Shown: one piece after another, positions 1 to 12,826 of the stretch
Layout: each line of letters starts with the position of its first letter
Numbering within the stretch: position 1 is the first letter of the stretch
DNA from: Megaustenia siamemsis
Taxonomy: Eukaryota; Mollusca; Gastropoda; Stylommatophora; Ariophantidae
Direction of reading: 5' to 3'
Length of the DNA stretch: 64,000 bases
Assembly: GCA_032433765.1 (NCBI GenBank)
Contig: JAVIAB010000124.1
Location: forward strand, 97,239,202 to 97,303,201
Program-made: the position numbers and the translations under genes
The notes under the pieces: generated by a model
What the model was told of the DNA's origin: nothing
The model's database searches: none
What the model saw: the letters and a program-made list of their open reading frames with translations, nothing else

Positions 1-3000
1 AGGCTACTATAGTCAACTATAACTGACGGAGACTACTATAGTCAACTATAAATTATGGAGGCTACTATAGTCAACTATAACTGACGGAGACTACTATAGT
101 CAACTATAACTGACGGAGGCTACTATAGTCAACTATAACTTACAAAGGCTACTATAGTCAACTATAACTGACGGAGGCTACTATAGTCAACTATAACTGA
201 CGGAGGCTACTATAGTCAACTATACCTGACGGAGGCTACTATAGTCAACTATACCTGACGGAGGCTACTATAGTCAACTATACCTGACGGAGGCTACTAT
301 AGTCAACTATAACTGACGGAGGCTACTATAGTCAACTATAACTGACGGAGGCTACTATAGTCAACTATATTTGACGGAGGCTACTATAGTCAACTATAAC
401 TGACGGAGGCTACTATAGTCAACTATAACTGACGGAGCTACTATAGTCAACTATAACTGACGGAGGCTACTATAGTCAACTATACCTGACGGAGGCTACT
501 ATAGTCAACTATAACTGACGGAGGCTACTATAGTGAACTATAACTCATGGAGACTACTATAGTCAACTATAACTGACGGAGACTACTATATACTATAGTA
601 AACTATAACTCATGGAGGCTACTGTAGTCAACTATACCTGACGGAGGCTACTATAGTCAACTATAACTCATGGAGGCTACTGTAGTCAACTATAACTGAC
701 GGTGGCTACTATAGTGAACTATAACTCATGGACGCTACTGTAGTCAACTATAACTGACGGAGACTACTATAGTCAACTATAACTAACGGAGACTACTATA
801 GTCAACTATAACTGACAGGGCTACTATAGTGAACTATAACTCATGGAGGCTACTATAGTCAACTATAACTGACGGATTCTACTATAGTCAACTATAACTG
901 ACGGAGGCTACTATAGTAAACTATAAATTATAGAGGCTACTATATTCAACTATAACTGACGGAGACTACTATAGTCAACTTACGGGGCTGCTATAGTCAA
1001 CTATAACTGACGGAGGCTACTATAGTCAACTATAACTGACGGAGACTACTATAGTCAACTATAAATTATGGAGGCTACTATAGTCAACTATAACTGACGG
1101 AGACTACTATAGTCAATATAACTGACGGAGGCTACTATAGTCAACTATAACTTACAAAGGCTACTATAGTCAACTATAACTGACGGAGGCTACTATAGTC
1201 AACTATAACTGACGGAGGCTACTATAGTCAACTATACCTGACGGAGGCTACTATAGTCAACTATACCTGACGGAGGCTACTATAGTCAACTATACCTGAC
1301 GGAGGCTACTATAGTCAACTATAACTGACGGAGGCTACTATAGTGAACTATAACTCATGGAGATACTGTAGTCAACTATACTGACGGAGGCTACTATAGT
1401 CAACTATAATTGACGGAGGCTACTATAGTCAACTATAACTGACGGAGACTACTATAGTCAACTATAACTGACGGAGACTACTATATACTATAGTAAACTA
1501 TAACTCATGGAGGCTACTGTAGTCAACTATACTGACGGAGGCTACTATAGTCAACTATAACTCATGGAGGCTACTGTAGTCAACTATAACTGACGGTGGC
1601 TACTATAGTGAACTATAACTCATGGAGGCTACTGTAGTCAACTATAACTGACGGAGACTACTATAGTAAACTATAACTAACGGAGACTACTATAGTCAAC
1701 TATAACTGACGGAGGCTACTATAGTGAACTATAACTCATGGAGGCTACTATAGTCAACTATAACTGACGGAGGCTACTATAGTCAACTATAACTGACGGA
1801 GGCTACTATAGTAAACTATAAATTATAGAGGCTACTATAGTCAACTATAACTGACGGAGACTACTATAGTCAACTATAACTTACGGGGCTGCTATAGTCA
1901 ACTATAACTGACGGAGGCTACTATAGTCAACTATAACTGACGGAGACTACTATAGTCAACTATAAATATGGAGGCTACTATAGTCAACTATAACTGACGG
2001 AGACTACTATAGTCAACTATAACTGACGGAGGCTACTATAGTCAACTATAACTTACAAAGGCTACTATAGTCAACTATAACTGACGGAGGCTACTATAGT
2101 CAACTATAACTGACGGAGACTACTATAGTAAACGATAAATTATAGAGGCTACTATAGTCAACTATAACTGACGGAGAATACTATAGCCAACTATAACTTA
2201 CGGGGGCTGCTATAGTCAACTATAACTGACGGAGGCTACTATAGTCAACTATAACTGACGGAGACTACTATAGTCAACTATAAATTATGAAGGCTACTAT
2301 AGTCAACTATAACTGACGGAGGCTACTATAGTCAACTATAACTGACGGAGGCTACTATAGTCAACTATAACTGACGGAGGCTACTATAGTCAACTATAAC
2401 TGACGGAGGCTACTATAGTCAACTATAACTGACGGAGGCTACTATATTCAACTATAACTGACGGAGGCTACTATAGTCAACTATAACTGACAGAGGCTAC
2501 TATAGTCAACTATAACTGACGGAGGCTACTATAGTCAACTATACCTGACGGAGGCTACTATAGTCAACTATAACTGACGGAAGCTACTATAGTGAACTAT
2601 AACTCATGGAGGCTACTGTAGTCAACTATACTGACGGAGGCTACTTAGTCAACTATAATGACGAAGGCTACTATAGTCAACTATAACTGACGGACTACTA
2701 TAGTCAACTATAACTGACGGAGACTACTATAGTAAACTATAACTCATGGAGGCTACTGTAGTCAACTATAACTGACGGTGGCTACTATAGTCAACTATAA
2801 CTGACGGAGGCTACTATAGTGAACTATAACTCATGGAGACTACTATAGTCAACTATAACTGACGGAGACTACTATATACTATAGTAAACTATAACTCATG
2901 GAGGCTACTGTAGTCAACTATACCTGACGGAGGCTACTATAGTCAACTATAACTCATGGAGGCTACTGTAGTCAACTATAACTGACGGTGGCTACTATAG

Positions 3001-6000
3001 TGAACTATAACTCATGGACGCTACTGTAGTCAACTATAACTGACGGAGACTACTATAGTCAACTATAACTAACGGAGACTACTATAGTCAACTATAACTG
3101 ACAGGGCTACTATAGTGAACTATAACTCATGGAGGCTACTATAGTCAACTATAACTGACGGATTCTACTATAGTCAACTATAACTGACGGAGGCTACTAT
3201 AGTAAACTATAAATTATAGAGGCTACTATATTCAACTATAACTGACGGAGACTACTATAGTCAACTTACGGGGGCTGCTATAGTCAACTATAACTGACGG
3301 AGGCTACTATAGTCAACTATAACTGACGGAGACTACTATAGTCAACTATAAATTATGGAGGCTACTATAGTCAACTATAACTGACGGAGACTACTATAGT
3401 CAAATATAACTGACGGAGGCTACTATAGTCAACTATAACTTACAAAGGCTACTATAGTCAACTATAACTGACGGAGGCTACTATAGTCAACTATAACTGA
3501 CGGAGGCTACTATAGTCAACTATACCTGACGGAGGCTACTATAGTCAACTATACCTGACGGAGGCTACTATAGTCAACTATACCTGACGGAGGCTACTAT
3601 AGTCAACTATAACTGACGGAGGCTACTATAGTGAACTATAACTCATGGAGACTACTGTAGTCAACTATACCTGACGGAGGCTACTATAGTCAACTATAAT
3701 TGACGGAGGCTACTATAGTCAACTATAACTGACGGAGACTACTATAGTCAACTATAACTGACGGAGACTACTATATACTATAGTAAACTATAACTCATGG
3801 AGGCTACTGTAGTCAACTATACCTGACGGAGGCTACTATAGTCAACTATAACTCATGGAGGCTACTGTAGTCAACTATAACTGACGGTGGCTACTATAGT
3901 GAACTATAACTCATGGAGGCTACTGTAGTCAACTATAACTGACGGAGACTACTATAGTAAACTATAACTAACGGAGACTACTATAGTCAACTATAACTGA
4001 CGGAGGCTACTATAGTGAACTATAACTCATGGAGGCTACTATAGTCAACTATAACTGACGGAGGCTACTATAGTCAACTATAACTGACGGAGGCTACTAT
4101 AGTAAACTATAAATTATAGAGGCTACTATAGTCAACTATAACTGACGGAGACTACTATAGTCAACTATAACTTACGGGGGCTGCTATAGTCAACTATAAC
4201 TGACGGAGGCTACTATAGTCAACTATAACTGACGGAGACTACTATAGTCAACTATAAATTATGGAGGCTACTATAGTCAACTATAACTGACGGAGACTAC
4301 TATAGTCAAATATAACTGACGGAGGCTACTATAGTCAACTATAACTTACAAAGGCTACTATAGTCAACTATAACTGACGGAGGCTACTATAGTCAACTAT
4401 AACTGACGGAGACTACTATAGTAAACGATAAATTATAGAGGCTACTATAGTCAACTATAACTGACGGAGAATACTATAGCCAACTATAACTTACGGGGGC
4501 TGCTATAGTCAACTATAACTGACGGAGGCTACTATAATCAACTATAACTGACGGAGACTACTATAGTCAACTATAAATTATGAAGGCTACTATAGTCAAC
4601 TATAACTGACGGAGGCTACTATAGTCAACTATAACTGACGGAGGCTACTATAGTCAACTATAACTGACGGAGGCTACTATAGTCAACTATAACTGACGGA
4701 GGCTACTATAGTCAACTATAACTGACGGAGGCTACTATATTCAACTATAACTGACGGAGGCTACTATAGTCAACTATAACTGACAGAGGCTACTATAGTC
4801 AACTATAACTGACGGAGGCTACTATAGTCAACTATACCTGACGGAGGCTACTATAGTCAACTATAACTGACGGAAGCTACTATAGTGAACTATAACTCAT
4901 GGAGGCTAATGTAGTCAACTATACCTGACGGAGGCTACTTTAGTCAACTATAATTGACGAAGGCTATTATAGTCAACTATAACTGACGGACTACTATAGT
5001 CAACTATAACTGACGGAGACTACTATAGTAAACTATAACTCATGGAGGCTACTGTAGTCAACTATAACTGACGGTGGCTACTATAGTGAACTATAACTCA
5101 TGGAGGCTACTGTAGTCAACTATATCTGACGGAGACTACTATAGTCAACTATAACTAACGGAGACTACTATAGTCAACTATAACTGACGGAGGCTACTAT
5201 AGTGAACTATAACTGACGGAGGCTACTATAGTCAACTATAACTGACGGAGACTACTATAGTTAACTATAACTTACGGAGGCTACTATAGTCAACTATAAC
5301 TGACGGACGGTACTATAGTCAACTATAACTGACGGAGGCTACTATAGTCGACTATAACTGACGGAGACTACTATAGTAAACGATAAATTATAGAGGCTAC
5401 TATAGTCAACTATAACTGATGGAGTCTACTATAGCCAACTATAACTTACGGGGGCTGCTATAGTCAACTATAACTGACGGAGACTACTATAGTCAACTAT
5501 AAATTGTGGAGGCTACTATAGTCAACTATAACTGACGGAGACTACTATAGTCAACTATAACAGACGGAGGCTACTATAGTCAACTATAACTGACGCAGGC
5601 TACTATAGTCAACTATAACTGACGGAGGCTACTATAGTCAACTATAACTGACGGAGGCTACTATAGTCAACTATAACTGACGGAGGCTACTATAGTCAAC
5701 TATAACTGACGGAGGCTACTATAGTCAACTATAACTGACGGATGCTACTATAGTCTACTATAACTGACGGAGGCTACTATAGTCAACTATACCTGACGGA
5801 GGCTACTATAGTCAACTATAACTGACGGAGGCTACTATAGTCAACTATAACTGACGGAGGCTACTATAGTCAACTATAACTGACGGATGCTACTATAGTC
5901 AACTATACCTGACGGAGGCTACTATAGTCAACTATAACTGACGGAGGCTACTATAGTGAACTATAACTCATGGAGACTACTGTAGTCAACTATACCTGAC

Positions 6001-6594
6001 GGAGGCTACTATAGTCAACTATAATTGACTGAGGCTACTATAGTCAACTATAACTGATGGAGACTACTATAGTCAACTATAACTGACGGAGACTACTATA
6101 TACTATAGTAAACTATAACTCATGGAGGCTACTGTAGTCAACTATACCTGACGGAGGCTACTATAGTCAACTATAACTCATGGAGGCTACTGTAGTCAAC
6201 TATAACTGACGGTGGCTACTATAGTGAACTATAACTCATGGAGGCTACTGTAGTCAACTATAACTGACGGAGACTACTATAGTCAACTATAACTAACGGA
6301 GACTACTATAGTCAACTATAACTGACGGAGGCTACTATAGTGAACTATAACTCATGGAGGCTACTATAGTCAACTATAACTGACGGAGGCTACTATAGTC
6401 AACTATAACTGACGGAGGCTACTATAGTAAACTATAAATTATAGAGGCTACTATAGTCAACTATAACTGACGGAGACTACTATAGTCAACTATAACTTAC
6501 GGGGGCTGCTATAGTCAACTATAACTGACGGAGGCTACTATAGTCAACTATAACTGACGGAGACTACTATAGTCAACTATAATTATGGAGGCTA
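1..6594. repeat. 29-bp satellite array (left block)
   Basis: Continuous tandem array, about 227 copies of a 29-bp monomer. The consensus reads GGCTAC, then TATAGTCAACTATA, then ACTGACGGA. The middle 14 bases are an inverted repeat (TATAGT and ACTATA around a CA centre). Recurrent monomer variants begin GACTAC, read TAGTGAAC with CTCATGGA, CTGTAGTC with ACCTGACGGA, or end AAATTATGGA. Rare variants mark longer blocks: the monomer with TTACAAAGG lies near 141, 1151, 2052, 3441 and 4342, and the TATATACTATAG variant near 590, 1480, 2873, 3770 and 6093. Spacings alternate about 0.9 and 1.39 kb, giving a composite unit of about 2.29 kb. No frame stays open. Confidence 0.97.
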
Positions 6595-7439
6595 CAATTG
6601 TCATCAGCAGTCAGATAAAAACGATGCAGGAAAACACAAATGAACTATCATCAATAGCCAGCAAAATGGGCTTGAGATCAATCATGAAAAGACTAAAGTC
6701 ATGAAAAGTTTAATTCCAACAAGTGACAAAATATACATGGAAAACAAACCAGTAGAAGAGATCGATCACTTTATCTATCTTGGAAGTCACATTGATCGAG
6801 AAGGGGATACGAGCAAAGAAATTAGAATCAGACTGGCTAAAGCAGCAATGTCTTTCAGAAGCCTTGAAAAGTTGTGGAAATCAAAACTCATTAGCACAAA
6901 CACAAAACTTAGGCTATTCAAATCAAATGTACTATCAACCCTTACGTATGCGTGTGAAAGCTGGAAAACAACAAGAGATATAGAAACAAAGTTGAACGCA
7001 TTCGAAAATAAATGTCTAAGGAAAATACTTGGTATAGAATGGAACGAATTCAAAACAAACGAGGAAATTAGAGAAATCGCCAATCAACCACTAATATCTT
7101 CAGTAATAAAGAAAAGACGATGGTCATACGTTGGACATGTGATGAGAAGAGATAATAATCGAATAGCAAAGCAAGCCCTCATATGGGAAACAACAGGTAA
7201 AAGAAAAAAGAGAGAAGACCCAGGGAGACACTGAGAAGAACATTGATGAGAGAGGCAAGAGCAGCAGGAATCGGCTCCCTCAATGAGATAGAACTGCTTG
7301 CACAGAACAGAGACAGATGGCGAGATTTGATAAAATATCTTTAAAAGAAAACTGCTAGAACAAAAATTCATATAGGAGAAGGTGTATCTTGGTCTACGCC
7401 CTATGGGCCGGTTACGGCTCGAAAGGTCAATAGATAGAT
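6595..7439 (+). mobile_element. 5'-truncated LINE inserted in the satellite
   Basis: The forward strand encodes the C-terminal part of a non-LTR reverse-transcriptase polyprotein, open 6701-7231: YLGSHIDREGD, a conserved region around YACESWK, then RRWSYVGHVMRRD. The frame breaks near 7208, where the related copy at 49012-49747 reads through GKRKRGRPRETL; the remaining frame ends near 7344 with an RDRWRDLIKYL motif. The element ends in ATAGATAGATA. It is cut off at the 5' end, so the endonuclease and catalytic reverse-transcriptase motifs are missing. The layout resembles RTE-type LINEs ending in short tandem repeats; the clade name is inference. Confidence 0.9.
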
Positions 7440-10400
7440 ATAGTCAACTATAACTGACGGAGACTACTATAGTCAAATATAACTGACGGAGGCTACTATA
7501 GTCAACTATAACTTACAAAGGCTACTATAGTCAACTATAACTGACGGAGGCTACTATAGTCAACTATAACTGACGGAGGCTACTATAGTCAACTATACCT
7601 GACGGAGGCTACTATAGTCAACTATAACTGACGGAGACTACTATAGTAAACGATAAATTATAGAGGCTACTATAGTCAACTATAACTGACGGAGAATACT
7701 ATAGCCAACTATAACTTACGGGGGCTGCTATAGTCAACTATAACTGACGGAGGCTACTATAGTCAACTATAACTGACGGAGACTACTATAGTCAACTATA
7801 AATATGAAGGCTACTATAGTCAACTATAACTGACGGAGGCTACTATAGTCAACTATAACTGACGGAGGCTACTATAGTCAACTATAACTGACGGAGGCTA
7901 CTATAGTCAACTATAACTGACGGAGGCTACTATAGTCAACTATAACTGACGGAGGCTACTATAGTCAACTATAACTGACGGAGGCTACTATAGTCAACTA
8001 TACCTGACGGAGGCTACTATAGTCAACTATAACTGACGGAGACTACTATAGTAAACGATAAATTATAGAGGCTACTATAGTCAACTATAACTGACGGAGA
8101 ATACTATAGCCAACTATAACTTACGGGGGCTGCTATAGTCAACTATAACTGACGGAGGCTACTATAGTCAACTATAACTGACGGAGACTACTATAGTCAA
8201 CTATAAATTATGAAGGCTACTATAGTCAACTATAACTGACGGAGGCTACTATAGTCAACTATAACTGACGGAGGCTACTATAGTCAACTATAACTGACGG
8301 AGGCTACTATAGTCAACTATAACTGACGGAGGCTACTATAGTCAACTATAACTGACGGAGGCTACTATATTCAACTATAACTGACGGAGGCTACTATAGT
8401 CAACTATAACTGACAGTGGCTACTATTGTCAACTATAACTGACGGAGGCTACTATAGTCAACTATACCTGACGGAGGCTACTATAGTCAACTATAACTGA
8501 CGGAAGCTACTATAGTGAACTATAACTCATGGAGGCTACTGTAGTCAACTATACCTGACGGAGGCTACTTTAGTCAACTATAATTGACGAAGGCTACTAT
8601 AGTCAACTATAACTGACTGACTACTATAGTCAACTATAACTGACGGAGACTACTATAGTAAACTATAACTCATGGAGGCTACTGTAGTCAACTATAACTG
8701 ACGGTGGCTACTATAGTGAACTATAACTCATGGAGGCTACTGTAGTCAACTATATCTGACGGAGACTACTATAGTCAACTATAACTAACGGAGACTACTA
8801 TAGTCAACTATAACTGACGGAGGCTACTATAATGAACTATAACTGACGGAGGCTACTATAGTCAACTATAACTGACGGAGACTACTATAGTTAACTATAA
8901 CTTACGGAGGCTACTATAGTCAACTATAACTGACGGACGGTACTATAGTCAACTATAACTGACGGAGGCTACTATAGTCAACTATAACTGACGGAGACTA
9001 CTATAGTAAACGATAAATTATAGAGGCTACTATAGTCAACTATAACTGATGGAGTCTACTATAGCCAACTATAACTTACGGGGGCTGCTATAGTCAACTA
9101 TAACTGACGGAGACTACTATAGTCAACTATAAATTGTGGAGGCTACTATAGTCAACTATAACTGACGGAGACTACTATAGTCAACTATAACAGACGGAGG
9201 CTACTATAGTCAACTATAACTAACGCAGGCTACTATAGTCAACTATAACTGACGGAGGCTACTATAGTCAACTATAACTGACGGAGGCTACTATAGTCAA
9301 CTATAACTGACGGAGGCTACTATAGTCAACTATAACTGACGGAGGCTACTATAGTCAACTATAACTGACGGATGCTACTATAGTCAACTATAACTGACGG
9401 AGGCTACTATAGTCAACTATACCTGACGGAGGCTACTATAGTCAACTATAACTGACGGAGGCTACTATAGTGAACTATAACTCATGGAGACTACTGTAGT
9501 CAACTATACCTGACGGAGGCTACTATAGTCAACTATAATTGACGGAGGCTACTATAGTCAACTATAACTGACGGAGACTACTATAGTCAACTATAACTGA
9601 CGGAGACTACTATATACTATAGTAAACTATAACTCATGGAGGCTACTGTAGTCAACTATACCTGACGGAGGCTACTATAGTCAACTATAACTCATGGAGG
9701 CTACTGTAGTCAACTATAACTGACGGTGGCTACTATAGTGAACTATAACTCATGGACGCTACTGTAGTCAACTATAACTGACGGAGACTACTATAGTCAA
9801 CTATAACTAACGGAGACTACTATAGTCAACTATAACTGACGGAGGCTACTATAGTGAACTATAACTCATGGAGGCTACTATAGTCAACTATAACTGACGG
9901 AGGCTACTATAGTCAACTATAACTGACGGAGGCTACTATAGTAAACTATAAATTATAGAGGCTACTATAGTCAACTATAACTGACGGAGACTACTATAGT
10001 CAACTATAACTTACGGGGGCTGCTATAGTCAACTATAACTGACGGAGGCTACTATAGTCAACTATAACTGACGGAGACTACTATAGTCAACTATAAATTA
10101 TGGAGGCTACTATAGTCAACTATAACTGACGGAGACTACTATAGTCAAATATAACTGACGGAGGCTACTATATAGTCAACTATAACTTACAAAGGCTACT
10201 ATAGTCAACTATAACTGACGGAGGCTACTATAGTCAACTATAACTGACGGAGGCTACTATAGTCAACTATACCTGACGGAGGCTACTATAGTCAACTATA
10301 CCTGACGGAGGCTACTATAGTCAACTATAACTGACGGAGGCTACTATAGTGAACTATAACTCATGGAGGCTACTATAGTCAACTATAACTGACGGAGGCT

Positions 10401-10515
10401 ACTATAGTCAACTATAACTGACGGAGGCTACTATAGTCAACTATAACTCATGGAGGCTACTATAGTCAACTATAACTGACGGAGGCTACTATAGTCAATT
10501 ATAACTGACGGAGGC
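7440..10515. repeat. 29-bp satellite array (right block)
   Basis: Continuation of the same satellite, about 106 monomers. Variants show long duplicated segments shared with the left block: roughly 4620-5750 and 8240-9380 share rare variants such as TAGTTAACTATAACTTACGG and AATTGTGGAGG in the same order at an offset of about 3.62-3.63 kb. The stretch from about 9600 to 10250 repeats the order seen at 2870-3500. The array ends at the sequence GGAGGCAACTACTACTAC. Confidence 0.97.
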
Positions 10516-10888
10516 AACTACTACTACTATTGAAATCTGTAATAATGAATAGACATATCAAGATTGGCATCAACCTAAGGGTCGTTGAGGCACCAATGAC
10601 ATATATCGTCAACCTTCTCTATTTCTCTCTATCTTCATTCATTCTTTGTGACTTTGCAAAGTCGAGGCCTGTCAACTTTTTGATGTTAACTTCCCGTCTC
10701 GTTTTCTGTCTGCCTCTCACTCTCGATCCTTTCAAAATTCCTTTGCAGAAAGATCATTGCCCTACCAAACCACAGCTATATGTAGCTTTACTAAGACCTA
10801 AGGGAATACATTGGAATGCGGAGGGCATATACCACAAAAAACAAACCCTAACAATTGCCCGCAGTACACAGACTTGGACCATTTAAGT
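10516..10888. other. unassigned spacer after the satellite
   Basis: A 118-residue frame is open at 10530-10886, but it has no recognisable domain and runs directly into a LINE fragment, so I do not call a gene. The sequence has ordinary composition, with no repeats seen. Confidence 0.4.
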
Positions 10889-11283
10889 TGTGATATAGAA
10901 CAACAACTACTTAAATGGTTTGGCCACCTGGTCAGAATGAATCCTCACCAATCACTATCAAGGGCGTTCTTCTCGAGAATGCATGGAAAAAGACCAAGAG
11001 GAAGACCCAGAAGAAGATGGATAGATGCAGTGACAGAGACATGTAACAACAAAGGAAAATCACTAATTCAGACAGTTCGAGCAGCACAAGAACGACAAAT
11101 GATATAAACCACGACACCTTTTAGGTATCAGTGTAAGAGAAAAGAAGAAAATGGATAGATGCAGTGACAGAGACATGTAACAACAAAGGAAAATCACTAA
11201 TTCAGACAATTCGAGCAGCACAAGAACGACAAATGATATAAACCACGACACCTTTTAGGTATCAGTGAAAGAGAAAAGAAGAC
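10889..11283 (+). mobile_element. two abutting LINE 3' ends
   Basis: 10889-11140 encodes the end of a LINE polyprotein (LLKWFGHLVRMNPH, then RGRPRRRWIDAV and the stop), followed by a short 3' UTR and an AGAAGAA tail. Immediately after the tail, 11141-11283 repeats only the last 140 bases of the same family, from ATGGATAGATGCAGTGAC to its tail. The second copy shares GACAATTCGAGC and GTGAAAGAG with the copy at 19560-19895, while the first has GACAGTTCGAGC and GTGTAAGAG. They are therefore separate insertions, not a simple duplication. Confidence 0.85.
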
Positions 11284-11480
11284 ACAGACTTGAAAAGAGC
11301 AATGTGGTCCACACCCACCTCCATGGAAGAGAAACTATATGGGACAATCGATTCACTTAAACAGACAGCTGACTTCATGACAGAGTCTAGAATCCTACTC
11401 TGATTGTGTCTTGATCGCAGAGGGAGAGAGAGATACCTAAGGGCTAAAAGGGAAATACCTGAATCACCTAAAGTTTGTGA
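11284..11480 (+). repeat. dispersed repeat with GA-rich tail
   Basis: The segment around AGACAGCTGACTTCATG, followed by TCTAGAATCC and ending in CGCAGAGGGAGAGAGAG, is repeated in reverse orientation at 53195-53290, where the tail is a longer GA run. The two copies look like the 3' end of one dispersed element of unknown class. Confidence 0.55.
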
Positions 11481-11551
11481 TGTCTTCATTTATGCCAGTT
11501 AGAGACGGTTGACGTCATTTTACCCACAGCCGCTCATGTTCGTTAAGCTGT

Positions 11552-12018
11552 TTATATCACCAACTTTGGATGATTCTTGTTAATGTCACCAACTTTGGAT
11601 GATTCCTGTTAATGTCACCAACTTTGGATGATTCCTGTTAATGTCACCAACTTTGGATGATTCCTGTTAATGTCACCAACTTTAGATGATTCCTGTTAAT
11701 GTCAACAACTTTGGATGATTCCTGTTAATGTCACCAACTTTGGATGATTCCTGTTAATGTCACCAACTTTTAATGATTCCTGTTAATGTCACCAACTTTG
11801 GATGATTCCTGTTAATGTCGCCAACTTTGGATGATTCCTGTTAATGTCACCAACTTTGGATGATTCTTGTTAATGTCACCAACTTTGGATGATTCCTGTT
11901 AATGTCACCAACTTTGGATGATCCCTGTTAATGTCACCAACTTTGGATGATTCATGTTAATGTCACCAACTTTGGATGATTCCTGTTAATGTCACCAACT
12001 TTGGATGATTCCTGTTAA
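11552..12018. repeat. 29-bp minisatellite
   Basis: About 16 tandem copies of a 29-bp unit reading TGTTAATGTCACC, then AACTTTGGATGATTCC. Copies differ by single substitutions, for example TTTAGATG, TTTTAATG and GATCCCTG. The period equals that of the large satellite, but the sequence is different and lacks the inverted repeat. Confidence 0.95.
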
Positions 12019-12052
12019 TGCGCGGGCCTATAAGGTCGTGGCTACATAGCCA

Positions 12053-12236
12053 TGCAATTTTTATTTTGTGCTTCCTCATCATCATCATCATCATCATTGA
12101 GTGCCGTCTCCGCAACGAAGGTTGGCTACCATGGAGCGCCATTCTGCTCTGTCTCTTGCTTTGATGGTGCAGGTTGTCATAAGCTGGTTTGTCCATCTTT
12201 TGATGTTACTCGTCCATGTTGCGCTTCTTCACAATA
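12053..12236 (-). mobile_element. LINE 3' end fragment
   Basis: Read on the minus strand it gives the end of the LINE family seen complete-ended at 30969-31648: GACGAGTAACATCAAAAG, then GAGCAGAATGGCGC, then TGGTAGCCAACCTTCG, and a (GAT)n tail. A run of ATC triplets at 12079-12097 is the reversed tail. Heavily 5'-truncated. Confidence 0.85.
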
Positions 12237-12410
12237 GTTAAAAAAGGGAATGATTTACTCAGTTGCTTATTTTATCCTTTTACGATATATTTTTTATTAG
12301 TAATACGATCTAAGCAAGAGAAGCCCAAACTATTAGAATAACATGTTATCCTCTTAGTTTATATTTTCTGCTGTATATAACTACTAAATACAATTCAAAC
12401 AAGACAATTG

Positions 12411-12642
12411 AGATTTTTGGCGCATGTTACAAGACACAACAGTCTACTAAAAGTTATCTTGGATGGGAAAATAAAAAGTAAAAGAGGCAAACCAAGACTA
12501 ACGTGGACGAGTAACATCAAATGATGGAGAAGTCGACCTATGACAACCTGCACCTTCAAGGTAAGAGACAGAGCAGAATGGCGCTACATGGTAGCCAGAT
12601 TTCGATGCGGAGGCGGCACTCATTGATGAACGATGATTTCAG
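12411..12642 (+). mobile_element. LINE 3' end fragment
   Basis: Forward-strand copy of the same family as 12053-12236, in opposite orientation to it. It begins in the region equivalent to FLGHVKRHN and continues through KRGKPRLTWTSNIK to the CGGCACTCATTGATGA end. In-frame stops make it a dead fragment. Confidence 0.8.
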
Positions 12643-12826
12643 TAGTCTCTAGGTAACGACTTATTTCATGTAACGGACCACTTACCTAAAGCTACGTATT
12701 TATTGTAAAGTTATTTTAACGTAATCTAAATATTTACAATCCTTTTACGTCTTTCTAACTTTAACATTTTGTAAAGCATGAGAGTAATAATTTCTATTTT
12801 CCTTGTAAAATAAACACAAATCAGAC

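Noticed and set aside
1..10515. CRISPR-like regular repeat
   Set aside because: Monomers are head-to-tail with no unique spacers, and the genome is eukaryotic with introns and LINEs.
11552..12018. Direct relationship between the 29-bp minisatellite and the 29-bp satellite
   Set aside because: Same period, but beyond GTCA and CAACT words the units do not align and the palindrome is missing.
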